In this document: positions 34,804 to 43,906 of the stretch, piece by piece
How positions within the stretch are numbered: position 1 is the stretch's first letter
Layout: every line of letters starts with the position of its first letter
Source: Tissierellia bacterium
Lineage (GTDB): Bacteria > Bacillota > Clostridia > Tissierellales > Sedimentibacteraceae
Length of the DNA stretch: 64,000 nt
Assembly (NCBI GenBank): GCA_028709465.1
Contig: JAQVWY010000002.1
Location: forward strand, 1 to 64,000
Direction of reading: 5' to 3'
Notes under the pieces: generated by a model
What the model was told of the DNA's origin: nothing
What the model saw: the letters and a program-made list of their open reading frames with translations, nothing else
Database searches by the model: none
Translations under genes and position numbers: made by a program

Positions 34804-34828
34804 TATAAAGTGACATATAAAGTTATGT

Positions 34829-35485
34829 TTATCTAGCAAACATTTGTGTCCAATAAGGTGTTCCATTAGAATTTGTAACGTATCCCACACCTATTTTGGT
34901 AAAGTTTGATGAAAGAATATTTGCTCTATGGCCTTCTGAGTTCATCCATGCATTTACTACTTCTTCTGGTGTATCTTGTCCTGATGCTATATTTTCGCCC
35001 CATGCTATCCAATTGATTCCAAATTGTTTAAGCATATCTCCAGCACTTCCGTATGTTGGTGATTGATGTGCGAAATAATTGTTGTCTGCCATGTCTTTAG
35101 ATTTAGTTCTTGCAACATTTGAAATTGCTGAATCTAATGATAGAGGTTGCAATCCGTTTTTTTCTCTTTCAATATTTACAAGTTGAACAACTTTTTTTTC
35201 ATAACTTAAGTTAGAAGCTTTTGTATTGTTTGTTGTTTTTGCTGTATTTGTATTTGTATAATTAGCTAAATTTGAATTTTCAATTACCTTATTTGTTGTA
35301 TTCATATTATTATTTGCTTCATTCTTTAAAGGTGTAGCATTTTTAGTTGCAAAATAATTCATATTATAATTATTAAAAAAATCAAATAAATTAAGATTTG
35401 TATTTGTTCTTTCTGCAGCTAATGCTGAAGCAGACGATAATGCTAAAACTATAGTTAATGTTAATGCTATTATTTTATTTTTCAT
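34829..35485 (-). CDS. Secreted CAP-domain (SCP/PR-1-like) protein
   Basis: A 218-residue exported protein. The signal peptide is about 1-23 (MKNKIIALTLTIVLALSSASALA). An Asn/Thr-rich low-complexity linker (about 25-92) follows, then a CAP domain (about 98-216) with HQSPTYG, WGENIASG, HRANILSSNFTKIGVGY and WTQMF. Comparable YkwD-like proteins of spore-formers are extracellular or spore-associated; the enzymatic role of bacterial CAP domains is unclear. The linker has no lipobox and no wall-binding repeat. RBS AGGAGA precedes the ATG. Monocistronic. Confidence 0.88.
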   Translation of the reverse strand: MKNKIIALTLTIVLALSSASALAAERTNTNLNLFDFFNNYNMNYFATKNATPLKNEANNNMNTTNKVIENSNLANYTNTNTAKTTNNTKASNLSYEKKVVQLVNIEREKNGLQPLSLDSAISNVARTKSKDMADNNYFAHQSPTYGSAGDMLKQFGINWIAWGENIASGQDTPEEVVNAWMNSEGHRANILSSNFTKIGVGYVTNSNGTPYWTQMFAR

Positions 35486-35774
35486 GTGTATTCTCCTTTG
35501 AATTCGTTTTTTTATTTACCTTATTGTGTGGAAAGCAATCAATTGGCGGTTAACCTTTTGATGTGAAAAAATTATAGCATGTACATTTAAACAATGAAAC
35601 CCTCAATTATTTGATTAATTGGTAAATGTGACATAATTTTTACACTATTATGAATTGGATTTAATATATTACAAGTTTATTACAAATTCTTTAAGGGGAA
35701 AAAGTGGCATAAAATCCTGTTGACAAACAAATTTTTATGTGATAGTTTTATTATAAATTATAATGCATGAGGAA

Positions 35775-35950
35775 AAGTAATCATATAAATATAATTAAAG
35801 CGAGATGGGGGTGGTGGAAGCCTGTTATTATACATTGATGAAGACACCTCAATTTAATGCATAACAATTGAGAGAGACTGATTAATTTAGTCTAAATAGG
35901 GTGGCACCGCGGGTATTTCTCGTCCCTATAAGGGGGCGTTTTTTATTTTT
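35775..35950 (+). promoter_or_regulatory. T-box riboswitch controlling aspS (specifier GAC)
   Basis: The T-box AGGGTGGCACCGCGG is at 35898-35912 and can pair with the uncharged tRNA acceptor end. The terminator is CGTCCC (35921-35926)/GGGGCG (35933-35938) followed by T-run 35939-35947. Stem I upstream contains GGTGGAAGCC and, on its 3' side, a GAC triplet at 35843-35845 in GAAGACACC, consistent with an aspartate specifier and with the downstream gene. TTGACA at 35720 may be the -35, but no well-spaced -10 is obvious. Confidence 0.9.
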
Positions 35951-35986
35951 TGATGATTTTAATTAAATTTTTTGGAGGTAGAATCT

Positions 35987-37759
35987 ATGGAGACTATGGG
36001 TTCATTAAGAAGAACTAATATGTGTGGAGAGTTAACTATTAGTGATATTGGTAAGGAAATTGTATTAATGGGATGGGTTCAAAAAAGGAGAAGTCTTGGA
36101 GGACTTATATTCGTTGATTTAAGAGATATTACTGGATTAATTCAAATTGTATTTGATGTTGATTATAGTAAGGAAGCATTTGAAAAAGCAGAAGGTTTAA
36201 GAAGTGAATATGTTATCGTAGCCAAAGGGAAGGTTTTTGAAAGACAATCGAAAAATTTAGAAATGGCAACTGGAGAAATAGAAGTCTATATTGATGAACT
36301 TAGAATATTAGATACTGCTCAAACTCCTCCTATTTACATTAAGGATAATGATGATGTGTCAGAACAAATGCGTTTAAAATACAGATTCCTTGATTTAAGA
36401 AAACCTGAAATGCAAAAAAATCTTTTGATAAGAAGCAAAACTTCAAAGGTGATCAGGGATTTCTTATATGATAACGGATTTAATGAAATAGAAACACCTT
36501 TTTTGACAAAACCAACTCCAGAAGGTGCAAGAGATTATTTAGTTCCAAGTAGGGTTAACCCTGGAAAATTTTATGCATTGCCACAATCACCACAGCTTTT
36601 CAAACAACTTTTAATGGTTTCAGGCATGAATAAATATTTTCAAATAGTAAGATGCTTCAGGGATGAAGACTTAAGAGCAAATAGACAGCCTGAATTTACA
36701 CAAGTTGACTTGGAAATGTCATTTGTAGATGTAGAAGATATAATTTCTTTAAATGAAAAGTTAATTAAAAAAATATTTAAAGAAATTAAAAATGTTGATA
36801 TACAACTTCCAATTAAACGTATGTCTTATGAAGTTGCTATGGATAAATATGGTTCAGATAAACCAGATTTGCGTTTTGGATATGAATTAAATAATATTAG
36901 CGAAATATTCAAAGATTCAGAATTTAATGCATTTAAATCTACTATTGAAAATGGCGGAATAATTAAATGTGTTAAAATAGATGGAGCTTGTGAAGAATTT
37001 TCCAAAAAGGGAATCTCAAAGTTAGAGAAATTTGTAAAAACATATGGAGCTAAAGGATTAGCGTGGTTTAAATATGAAAATGAAGCTTTTGAATCACCGA
37101 TAGCTAAATTTTTAAGTGAAAAAGAAATTAGCGATTTAATTAATAAGCTTCAAGTTAAAGATAAAGATATTGTGTTTATTATTGCTGACAAAGAATCAGT
37201 AGTAAATACTGCATTAGGAGCACTTAGAATAGAAATAGCACAAGATAAAAATCTTATAGACAACAATATTTTTGAATTAGTATGGATTACTGATTTTCCA
37301 TTGTTTGAATACAGTGAAGAAGAAAATAGATATGTAGCTAAACATCATCCATTTACAGCACCAGTTGATGAAGATATTGAAAAATTAGAATCTAATCCAG
37401 GTGAAGTGAGGGCAAAGGCCTATGATATAGTTATTAACGGAGACGAAATAGGTGGAGGTAGCATAAGAATTAATAATAGTGAATTGCAAAGCAGAATGTT
37501 CAAAGCATTAGGTTTTACAGAGGAAGAAGCTAATGAAAAGTTTGGTTTTCTATTAGAAGCATTTAAATATGGAGTGCCTCCTCATGGTGGAATTGCGTAT
37601 GGTCTTGATAGATTTATGATGCTTTTAACAGAAAGTGATAACATAAGAGATGTTATTGCATTTCCTAAAACTCAAAGTGCAACATGTTTGATGACAGATG
37701 CACCAGCAATTGCAACGGAAAAGCAATTACAGGAATTAGGTATTGATATTATTGAATAA
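35987..37759 (+). CDS. aspS: Aspartyl-tRNA synthetase
   Basis: A 590-residue class II synthetase of the bacterial type that charges tRNA-Asp. It has an N-terminal OB anticodon-binding domain ([22 protein letters not shown]), class II motif 2 ([25 protein letters not shown]), a bacterial GAD insertion (about 290-415) and motif 3 ([19 protein letters not shown]). An apparent TTG start at 35972 overlaps the GGAGG ribosome site (35974-35978), so ATG 35987 is preferred. Controlled by the T-box leader immediately upstream. Here aspS stands without hisS, which often precedes it in Bacillota. Confidence 0.96.
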   Translation: METMGSLRRTNMCGELTISDIGKEIVLMGWVQKRRSLGGLIFVDLRDITGLIQIVFDVDYSKEAFEKAEGLRSEYVIVAKGKVFERQSKNLEMATGEIEVYIDELRILDTAQTPPIYIKDNDDVSEQMRLKYRFLDLRKPEMQKNLLIRSKTSKVIRDFLYDNGFNEIETPFLTKPTPEGARDYLVPSRVNPGKFYALPQSPQLFKQLLMVSGMNKYFQIVRCFRDEDLRANRQPEFTQVDLEMSFVDVEDIISLNEKLIKKIFKEIKNVDIQLPIKRMSYEVAMDKYGSDKPDLRFGYELNNISEIFKDSEFNAFKSTIENGGIIKCVKIDGACEEFSKKGISKLEKFVKTYGAKGLAWFKYENEAFESPIAKFLSEKEISDLINKLQVKDKDIVFIIADKESVVNTALGALRIEIAQDKNLIDNNIFELVWITDFPLFEYSEEENRYVAKHHPFTAPVDEDIEKLESNPGEVRAKAYDIVINGDEIGGGSIRINNSELQSRMFKALGFTEEEANEKFGFLLEAFKYGVPPHGGIAYGLDRFMMLLTESDNIRDVIAFPKTQSATCLMTDAPAIATEKQLQELGIDIIE

Positions 37760-37833
37760 AAAAGTTATAATTATACTACTTAAAAAATTTAAGAATATAA
37801 TTATTCAGTTTGATAACAAAGTAAATTTTATAT

Positions 37834-37903
37834 TTTGAAGGTGTAGCCTGAAGAATTTCACTAAAACATTTGGAGAGATCCTTCAATACCGTTCAGGATG
37901 ACA
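37834..37903. repeat. Dispersed palindromic intergenic repeat, copy D
   Basis: TTTGAAGGTGTAGCCTGAAG on the left and GAGATCCTTCAATACCG running to TTCAGGATGACA on the right, a variant of the 14204-14272 copy, between aspS and the rseC-like gene. Confidence 0.65.
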
Positions 37904-37984
37904 CAAACATAGTCTATCAATAAACATAATCTATCAATAATCTGAATATTATTTTTTAATTCTTTAATTAGAAAGGAAATTATA

Positions 37985-38401
37985 ATGGATCAAGTAGGAA
38001 AAGTAAAAAATATAGATGGTAACATGGCAACAATATTAGTAAAGAGAGTTTCAGCATGCGGAGACAGCTGTGCAAGCTGTTCTGCGGCATGTAAGCAAAA
38101 AGGCATTGAAGTTGATGTTGAAGTATCAAATGATATTAAAGTAGGAGATTATGTTGAAATAAATACTGAAAATGAAATAATGTTAAAGCATATACTCATG
38201 CTTTATGGAATGCCCCTTATAATTCTTTTAGGAACAATTTTTATAGTTTATTATTTACTTGACAATGTTTCTAATAGGGATGCTATATCAGCAATTTGTG
38301 GTCTTGCATCTCTAATAGTATCTTTCTTTATTTTGAAGAAGTACGATAAAAGAGAAATGGAAGTTAATCCAATTAAATATACAGTAGCAAAAAAACTGTA
38401 A
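37985..38401 (+). CDS. RseC/MucC-like SoxR-reducing system protein
   Basis: A 138-residue membrane protein of the RseC/MucC family. The N-terminal cytoplasmic part has four cysteines at 25, 29, 32 and 36 (CGDSCASCSAAC), a probable Fe-S site. Two membrane segments follow (about 70-90 and 98-117) with a basic tail. In Proteobacteria RseC works with the Rsx/Rnf electron-transport complex to reduce SoxR. In clostridia it probably links to an Rnf-like complex; no rnf genes are in the window. RBS GAAAGGA precedes the ATG. It stands 25 bp upstream of rarA. Confidence 0.88.
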   Translation: MDQVGKVKNIDGNMATILVKRVSACGDSCASCSAACKQKGIEVDVEVSNDIKVGDYVEINTENEIMLKHILMLYGMPLIILLGTIFIVYYLLDNVSNRDAISAICGLASLIVSFFILKKYDKREMEVNPIKYTVAKKL

Positions 38402-38426
38402 TTTGTAATTAATGAAAGGTAGATTT

Positions 38427-39719
38427 GTGAATATATTTGATATGCAATACGAAAATTCGTTAAAAAGTAATAGCCCATTAGCTGAACGTATGAGACCTAT
38501 AAGTTTAGATTATTTTGTTGGTCAGAAGCATATTGTAGGGGAAGGGAAAATTTTAAACAGGGCCATAAAAGCAGACAAGTTATCATCTGCAATATTTTAT
38601 GGACCGCCAGGTACTGGTAAAACAACACTTGCCAAAATTATAGCTGAACAAACAAAAAATAATTTTACAACTTTAAATGCAGTTACTAGTGGAATAAAGG
38701 ATATAAAAGAAAAAATAAACTTTGCTATTGATGAATTATCAATATATAATAGGAGGACAATCCTTTTTGTAGATGAAATACATCGATTTAATAAATCTCA
38801 ACAAGATGCGCTATTGCCATATGTAGAAAATGGAACGATTATTTTAATAGGGGCAACTACCGAAAATCCTTATTATGAAGTAAACCCTGCTCTTATTTCA
38901 CGTTCTTTGATATTTGAATTTCATCAAATATCTAATGAAGATATTAAGGAAGTTTTACAAAAATCTTTACAAGATAAAGATGTTGGATTTGGTAATAAAA
39001 AAATAGCAATAACAGAAGAAGCATTAAATCTTATTATAAATAACTCTAATGGAGATGTAAGAAAAGCTCTTAATGCATTAGAACTTGGGGTGGAAACTAC
39101 CGAAGAAGATGAAGAGGGTTTAATAAATATAAATATAGAAGTAGCTCAAGAATGTATTCAACGGAAAAATATTGTATATGACAAAACTGGAGATAACCAT
39201 TATAATACTATTTCAGCTTTTATTAAAAGCATGAGGGGTACAGACCCTGATGCTACAGTATATTGGCTGGCTAAAATGATAAAAGCTGGAGAAGATCCAA
39301 AATTTATTGCTAGAAGAATCATTATTTGTGCATCGGAAGATGTAGGGAATGCTGATCCTAGGGCATTAGAAGTAGCAGTAAATGCTTTTAAGGCAGTGGA
39401 AATAATTGGATTTCCTGAAGCACGCATAATTTTAGCTCAAGCTGCTATATATATAGCATGTGCTCCAAAAAGTAATGCTTCATATTTAGCAATTAATAGG
39501 GCTATGGAGTGTGTTGAAAAGAATTCTCTAGAAGTTCCTTATCATTTAAAAAATAATAATTCTTCGGGTTCTAAATATAAATATCCTCATGATTACAGTA
39601 AATATTATGTTAAACAACAATATTTGCCAGAGGGGTTAAGCCATGTAAATTTTTATGAGCCTAAAGAATCAGGCTATGAAGCTAGGATTAAAAAATTTAT
39701 GGAATATTTAAATTCTTAA
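38427..39719 (+). CDS. rarA: Replication-associated recombination protein A
   Basis: A 430-residue AAA+ ATPase (RarA/MgsA) acting at stalled replication forks. Walker A is GPPGTGKT at about 59-66, Walker B DEIHRFN near 117-123, sensor ATTENPYYEVNPAL, and a C-terminal tetramerisation domain containing AIYIACAPKSNASYLAI and PYHLKN. ATG at 38412 lies before GAAAGG (38414-38419), while GTG at 38427 has 7-nt spacing, so GTG is preferred (alternative start 38412). It is followed 16 bp later by an unknown gene. Confidence 0.94.
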   Translation: MNIFDMQYENSLKSNSPLAERMRPISLDYFVGQKHIVGEGKILNRAIKADKLSSAIFYGPPGTGKTTLAKIIAEQTKNNFTTLNAVTSGIKDIKEKINFAIDELSIYNRRTILFVDEIHRFNKSQQDALLPYVENGTIILIGATTENPYYEVNPALISRSLIFEFHQISNEDIKEVLQKSLQDKDVGFGNKKIAITEEALNLIINNSNGDVRKALNALELGVETTEEDEEGLININIEVAQECIQRKNIVYDKTGDNHYNTISAFIKSMRGTDPDATVYWLAKMIKAGEDPKFIARRIIICASEDVGNADPRALEVAVNAFKAVEIIGFPEARIILAQAAIYIACAPKSNASYLAINRAMECVEKNSLEVPYHLKNNNSSGSKYKYPHDYSKYYVKQQYLPEGLSHVNFYEPKESGYEARIKKFMEYLNS

Positions 39720-39735
39720 TGCTAGGGGGTATAAT

Positions 39736-40242
39736 ATGAAATTTAGATTTTTAGGTTCAAATATTACAGATATGAATATTGAACAAAAATTAAATAATTT
39801 GGTTAAATTTGATAAGCTTGATGAAAATAAAGAATATGATATATCTGTTGAATTTTTTAATAATGATTTAATTGAAGATAGTTTAAACGAAGATGTTTCA
39901 TATGAGTTAAAGAAAAAACATTATGTATTTATCAGAAAAGTTAGAAACTTTTTTGAAAAAAATAATATAAAAATTAATAAGTTTTATTTAATGGGCACTA
40001 TAATTGACCTTGTAGAAAAAGAAATAAAGTTTTCGGTAAAAAAATCTAACAATAAAGGCAAAAAATCTAATATAGTATGGCCATGCAAAGAAATTTTTAT
40101 ATATGAGGATAATAAAAATAAATTAGACACACTATTATTCAGCAATCAAATTTCACTAGAAGAATATGAATCTAATCTAGAAGATTTAAAATATGAGTTA
40201 AGTATATTTGAAAATGAAGAAGAACATGAATATATAAATTAG
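39736..40242 (+). CDS. Hypothetical cytoplasmic protein
   Basis: A 168-residue highly charged protein rich in Asn, Lys, Glu and Ile, with no signal or membrane segment. RBS AGGGGG is upstream. It has strand-like stretches (EYDISVEFF, KHYVFIRKVRNFF, EKEIKFSVKK) and a C-terminal helix-loop-helix (LLFSNQISLEEYESNLEDLKYEL) resembling a SHOCT-type short tail. It lies between rarA and another small unknown gene in the same direction and may be co-transcribed. No family recognised. Confidence 0.6.
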   Translation: MKFRFLGSNITDMNIEQKLNNLVKFDKLDENKEYDISVEFFNNDLIEDSLNEDVSYELKKKHYVFIRKVRNFFEKNNIKINKFYLMGTIIDLVEKEIKFSVKKSNNKGKKSNIVWPCKEIFIYEDNKNKLDTLLFSNQISLEEYESNLEDLKYELSIFENEEEHEYIN

Positions 40243-40268
40243 TTTTTAATTTTGTGGAGGAAAATATA

Positions 40269-40559
40269 ATGAAAGCTTATGATTTAATAAATAAAAAGGA
40301 ACTTGAAGTTACAGTTGATAGTCTTATAGACTTAATGAGAAACAATCGACAGGTTGATTTAATATTATTTGATAAGAAAACTGATGATGACGGTTATTTA
40401 ACTTGGGATGCTGAACATTGGACACTTATTAATACTAATAAATTTATGAGATGTTATTCATTAGGTGATAGACAGCTTAGAGATTTTACTTATCATAATA
40501 TTTATGATTTAAAGAATGATTTTAAACCTGAAGAAGCAAAAGAAATTCAAATAAACTAA
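40269..40559 (+). CDS. Hypothetical small cytoplasmic protein
   Basis: A 96-residue acidic soluble protein. The start is the ATG at 40269 after GGAGG; the apparent GTG at 40254 overlaps that ribosome site. Segments KKELEVTVDSLIDLMRNN and WDAEHWTLINTNKFMRCYSLGDRQLRDFTYHNIYDL are noteworthy: rich in aromatics and repeated D/N-H patterns, but not matching any enzyme motif I know. Last gene of the rarA run; its stop codon is adjacent to a 15-bp palindromic terminator shared with galT. Confidence 0.6.
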   Translation: MKAYDLINKKELEVTVDSLIDLMRNNRQVDLILFDKKTDDDGYLTWDAEHWTLINTNKFMRCYSLGDRQLRDFTYHNIYDLKNDFKPEEAKEIQIN

Positions 40560-40586
40560 AAAACCGCCTTAGCGGTTTTTTAGTTT
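40553..40586. terminator. Perfect bidirectional terminator between convergent genes
   Basis: AAACTAAAAAACCGC (40553-40567), loop CTTA, and GCGGTTTTTTAGTTT (40572-40586) form a perfect 15-bp stem with A-runs and T-runs suited to ending both strands. It overlaps the last codons of both the upstream small gene and galT. Confidence 0.9.
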
Positions 40587-41558
40587 ATTAATTTTTGAAA
40601 TAAATTTATTATACGCATTTCTTAATTCTTCTGCTTTCTCTTCAGGGCAAGTGGGATTGCAGTGTGCCCAAGCACCAGTTTCGCTAGAAGCATTATATTT
40701 TTGTTTTTCTTTACTTCTCATTGGAGGAAAAAATTCAACATGAAAATGATAAAAATCATCAGTTTTATCGCTGTTGACAGGTCCATTATAAATACACATC
40801 ATATAAGGAAATGGAATATCAAATAAGCTATCATACATTCCAGCTGTATTTTTTAGGATATCAGCAAATGCAAACTTTTCTTCTTCTGTAAATTCAGTAA
40901 TATTGTTCCTATGATTATTACTCAAAATATATACTCCGTATGGGTATTCTGAAAAGAATGGGATAAACACAGTAAAATAATCATTTTTAAATACTATTCT
41001 TTTCTCAAATTTTATTTCTTCATTTAGCATATCACATAATAAACATGAATTATTTTCATTATAATATTTTTTAGTATTTTCAAGTTCTATTTCAATTTTT
41101 TTAGGTATGAATGGGTATCCATATATTTGACCGTGAGGATGAATCATTGTTACTCCAACCATTTCTCCTTTGTTTTCAAACATAAGGATATATTTTATCT
41201 TTTCATCTTTTTTTAACTCCTCAAATCTTTGTATCCAAAGATTCACAAGCTTTTTTATATGATTATTGGATAATTCCCATAGTTTAGCATCATGACGTGG
41301 TGAATATAATATTACTTCACATTTGCCATAAGAATCCATTGTTTTAAAGAATTTAGTTGATACATCATCAGGTAAAGGAGGTTGTTGTGACAAAGCAGGA
41401 AAATCATTGTCATATTTATAAACAATATAATCTTGTGGAACTTTTCCTGATCCAGGGCAAAATGGACACCAATTCTTTGGCATTTGAGGCCTATCCTGCC
41501 TATGGGAGGCAATCATAACCCAGTCATCGATTAATGGATTATATCTTAATTCAGCCAT
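40569..41558 (-). CDS. galT: Galactose-1-phosphate uridylyltransferase
   Basis: A 329-residue class I GalT of the histidine triad superfamily, exchanging UMP between UDP-glucose and galactose-1-phosphate in the Leloir pathway. The active-site motif is HPHGQ at 140-144, with H142 the nucleophile. Zinc-type CPFC is at 31-34 and CLLC near 172-175. NPLIDDWVMIASHRQDRP at the N-terminus is standard. It begins 1 bp after galK and is translated with it. GalE and a galactose transporter are not in the window. Its stop lies in a bidirectional terminator. Confidence 0.95.
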   Translation of the reverse strand: MAELRYNPLIDDWVMIASHRQDRPQMPKNWCPFCPGSGKVPQDYIVYKYDNDFPALSQQPPLPDDVSTKFFKTMDSYGKCEVILYSPRHDAKLWELSNNHIKKLVNLWIQRFEELKKDEKIKYILMFENKGEMVGVTMIHPHGQIYGYPFIPKKIEIELENTKKYYNENNSCLLCDMLNEEIKFEKRIVFKNDYFTVFIPFFSEYPYGVYILSNNHRNNITEFTEEEKFAFADILKNTAGMYDSLFDIPFPYMMCIYNGPVNSDKTDDFYHFHVEFFPPMRSKEKQKYNASSETGAWAHCNPTCPEEKAEELRNAYNKFISKINKLKNR

Positions 41559-41559
41559 A

Positions 41560-42843
41560 TTAATACTCCTCCAATTTTATACTGCCAATTTGTCTGATTT
41601 TAAGTACAAGGCAACATCCTTGTCCAAAAACATCTTCCATTACATTAATATAATTTTCTAATAAATTATTGGGTACAAATGCTTGAATTGTTCCAGCAAA
41701 ACCTCCTCCATGTACCCTGCATGCACCTTGGTTTAAAAATATTTTTTCAGATAATGAAATGGCAAGACTAATACTTTGCTCCTTGGGATTATCAGGTATA
41801 TAAACGTTTTGATTATACATATATGAAGATCGTCCTGATTCTCTTATTAGTTCAAGAAATTCTGTAAAGTTATTATTTTTAAGAGCATTTAATTCTTTAG
41901 TGGGACGCTTGTTTTCATTAAAAAAGTGAATAGCTCTTAAAATAGCGCGATCACTTAAATTTTTTCTTAACTCCTTAATGCTTCTAAAAAAAAGTGCTTC
42001 ATCAACATTTCTTAAGTAGTCAGTTTTAAATTCATTAGCTACAGACTTCATTTCTTTAGGTATTGATTCATAATCATGGGTCAAATCAGCATGGCTTCCT
42101 CCGGTATTTACTATACACAATGTATGTCCACAATTTTCAAAATTAAAATTAAGCTGTTCTACAATAGGCATATTTGGATTTTTAAAGTCAATGAATAATA
42201 GACTTCCAATAGATGTTGCTATTTGATCCATTAAACCACAAGGTTTTCCAAAATACACATTTTCTGCATATTGTCCTATTTGCGCTATTTTAATACTATT
42301 TATGCACCCATCATTAAATAAATTATTAAATATCGTTCCAATTAATACTTCAAATGCTGCTGATGAGGACAAACCCGAACCTGTTGGAATATTCGAAGTC
42401 ATATAAGCATCGAAACCACCTATATTAAACTCCAAATTATTAAATTTTGCTGATATTCCTCTTATTAAGGAGGAAGAAGTGTTTTTTTCTTCAGTATGTA
42501 TAGTTAAATCATCTATATCTACAATTATATTATTATAACCATCAGAGATTAAATTGATGTGTGAAGATTGGTTTTTTGATACTATACAAATAGTATCAAG
42601 ATTAATACTTGCAGCTAGCACACAACCTCTTTGGTGATCAGTGTGGTTTCCGCCAATTTCTGTTCTGCCGGGAGAACTATAAATAGAAATTTCTTTATCT
42701 CCAAAGTTTTTGATGAATTTTTCTAATGCAGAAATATATCTGTTTTGATGCTCAATTATTTTTTTATCACAATATAGTTTCGAAAAATAGCTATCATATT
42801 TTCCTAATTTAATAATTTTTATTGTTTGTATTGCAGTAGCCAT
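41560..42843 (-). CDS. galK: Galactokinase
   Basis: A 427-residue GHMP kinase phosphorylating galactose at C1. Motif 1 is GRTEIGGNHTDHQ at 59-71, the sugar-binding signature. Motif 2 is PTGSGLSSSAAFE, the ATP-phosphate loop, near 151-163. Motif 3 is GGGFAGTIQAF near the C-terminus. The N-terminal ~40 residues extend a little beyond the E. coli enzyme. It heads a galK-galT pair. No galR-type operator is evident upstream. Starts at ATG 42843 with GAAGGG upstream. Confidence 0.94.
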   Translation of the reverse strand: MATAIQTIKIIKLGKYDSYFSKLYCDKKIIEHQNRYISALEKFIKNFGDKEISIYSSPGRTEIGGNHTDHQRGCVLAASINLDTICIVSKNQSSHINLISDGYNNIIVDIDDLTIHTEEKNTSSSLIRGISAKFNNLEFNIGGFDAYMTSNIPTGSGLSSSAAFEVLIGTIFNNLFNDGCINSIKIAQIGQYAENVYFGKPCGLMDQIATSIGSLLFIDFKNPNMPIVEQLNFNFENCGHTLCIVNTGGSHADLTHDYESIPKEMKSVANEFKTDYLRNVDEALFFRSIKELRKNLSDRAILRAIHFFNENKRPTKELNALKNNNFTEFLELIRESGRSSYMYNQNVYIPDNPKEQSISLAISLSEKIFLNQGACRVHGGGFAGTIQAFVPNNLLENYINVMEDVFGQGCCLVLKIRQIGSIKLEEY

Positions 42844-43142
42844 ATTTTTTCCCTTCGTAAATTTTGTAATAATTGAATTAAATGTAATATAATGATACTA
42901 CATACTGGTATAAGATTCAATTATATTTATAAATTATGACTAATCAATAAATTTTGTTTTAGATATGGAAGAATTGATATATTATACGAGTTATTGTTCT
43001 TTAATAAATTTCGAATACATTTATTTATTTCATGGTAAGTAGTGTTTAAATTTTCCATAATCTTTAATATGTAGTAACCTATTGTAAATTTTTTAATAAA
43101 ATAATCATATATACGTGAGGTTACAACATAAGGAGGCGTATT
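42844..43142. other. Divergent intergenic region between galK and the DUF3343 gene
   Basis: About 300 bp of AT-rich sequence with no supportable gene, no strong hairpin and no operator I can name. Both promoters should lie here. Confidence 0.35.
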
Positions 43143-43415
43143 ATGGAACTATATATAATTACTTTTAAACATGGTGACTATGCTATAGCTGCTTTTAGAA
43201 GATTAGAGAGTTTGAATATAATAAATATTAAATTATCATCGGTACCCTTTAGCATTAAAAGTGAATGTGATTTATGTATAAAAACGAGTGACGTTGAAAC
43301 ACTAAAGACTATATTGAGGGAATGCAAAGGGAAATACCATATTAATAATGTTTACAGTGCCTTTAAAGTCAATGGAATTTACAGTTATAAATTACTTCCT
43401 CTTTCTGTTGAATAG
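43143..43415 (+). CDS. DUF3343 protein, putative Se/S carrier-like
   Basis: A 90-residue small protein with RBS AAGGAGG. The start ELYIITFKHGDYAIAAFRRLESLNI and the middle block KLSSVPFSIKSECDLCIKTSDVE match DUF3343, now often annotated as a putative Se/S carrier. Members have a conserved Cys and often neighbour cysteine desulfurase or YedF-like genes. Cysteines here are at about 39, 42 and 60. It stands upstream of the iscR-iscS-iscU operon, which fits a sulfur-carrying role, although a terminator and the 115-bp repeat block separate them. Confidence 0.72.
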   Translation: MELYIITFKHGDYAIAAFRRLESLNIINIKLSSVPFSIKSECDLCIKTSDVETLKTILRECKGKYHINNVYSAFKVNGIYSYKLLPLSVE

Positions 43416-43438
43416 ATGAATAGGATTTTTATAAATGA

Positions 43439-43472
43439 TAACAAAGCAACTAAATGTTACTTTGTTATTTTT
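43439..43472 (+). terminator. Terminator after the DUF3343 gene
   Basis: TAACAAAG (43439-43446) pairs with CTTTGTTA (43460-43467), followed by TTTTT (43468-43472). Confidence 0.75.
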
Positions 43473-43818
43473 GTTAATGACCTACCCCATTTTTCAGAGG
43501 TTTTTTCTGAAAAATGGTTGGTAGGACTTATGCACCGAATTCCCAATTTATGCGACGCAAGGAGCAAATAAATTGGTGAATGAGCCTGTTAATGACCTAC
43601 CCCATTTTTCAGAGGTTTTTTCTGAAAAATGGTTGGTAGGACTTATACACCGAATTCCCAATTTATGCGACGTAAGGAGCAAATAAATTGGTGAATGAGC
43701 CTGTTAATGACCTACCCCATTTTTCAGAGGTTTTTTTCTAAAAAATGGTTGGTAGGACTTATGTACCGAATTCCCAATTTATGCGACGCAAGGAGCAAAT
43801 AAATTGGTGAATGAGACT
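43473..43818. repeat. Three tandem copies of a 115-bp two-hairpin repeat
   Basis: Copies begin at 43473, 43588 and 43703 and differ by only a few bases. Each holds two inverted repeats. The first is CCTACC..ATTTTTCAGA with TCTGAAAAAT..GGTAGG. The second is CCAATTTAT and ATAAATTGG around the loop GCGACGCAAGGAGC. Copy 3 has a decayed first hairpin (CTAAAAAATGG). Copy 2 has GTAAGGAGC in place of GCAAGGAGC. No ORF spans the block. The same 14-nt loop occurs, inverted, in the hairpin at 54019-54074. Confidence 0.9.
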
Positions 43819-43829
43819 GAAAATTAATG

Positions 43830-43858
43830 TTGACAAAATTAGTAGGGTATAATATAAT
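43830..43858 (+). promoter_or_regulatory. Promoter of the isc operon
   Basis: TTGACA (43830-43835), a 17-bp spacer and TATAAT (43853-43858), a near-perfect sigma-A promoter just downstream of the tandem repeats. Confidence 0.8.
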
Positions 43859-43886
43859 CAATCATACCCTAGTTAAATGGTAGGGA
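43844..43886 (+). promoter_or_regulatory. Candidate IscR operator
   Basis: Two overlapping dyads cover the -10 and start region: AGGGTAT (43844-43850) with ATACCCT (43864-43870), and ACCCTA (43866-43871) with GTAGGG (43880-43885). The segment ATACCCTAGTTAAATGGTAGGG resembles the Rrf2/IscR-type box known from Gram-positive bacteria (ATACC..ACTAAA..GGTAT-like). The iscR gene follows, so autoregulation is likely. Confidence 0.6.
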
Positions 43887-43906
43887 ATAAATATAGGAGA
43901 GCGGTT

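Noticed and set aside
43473..43818. Tandem repeat block considered as a CRISPR array
   Set aside because: The whole 115-bp unit repeats without variable spacers, and there are no cas genes in the window.
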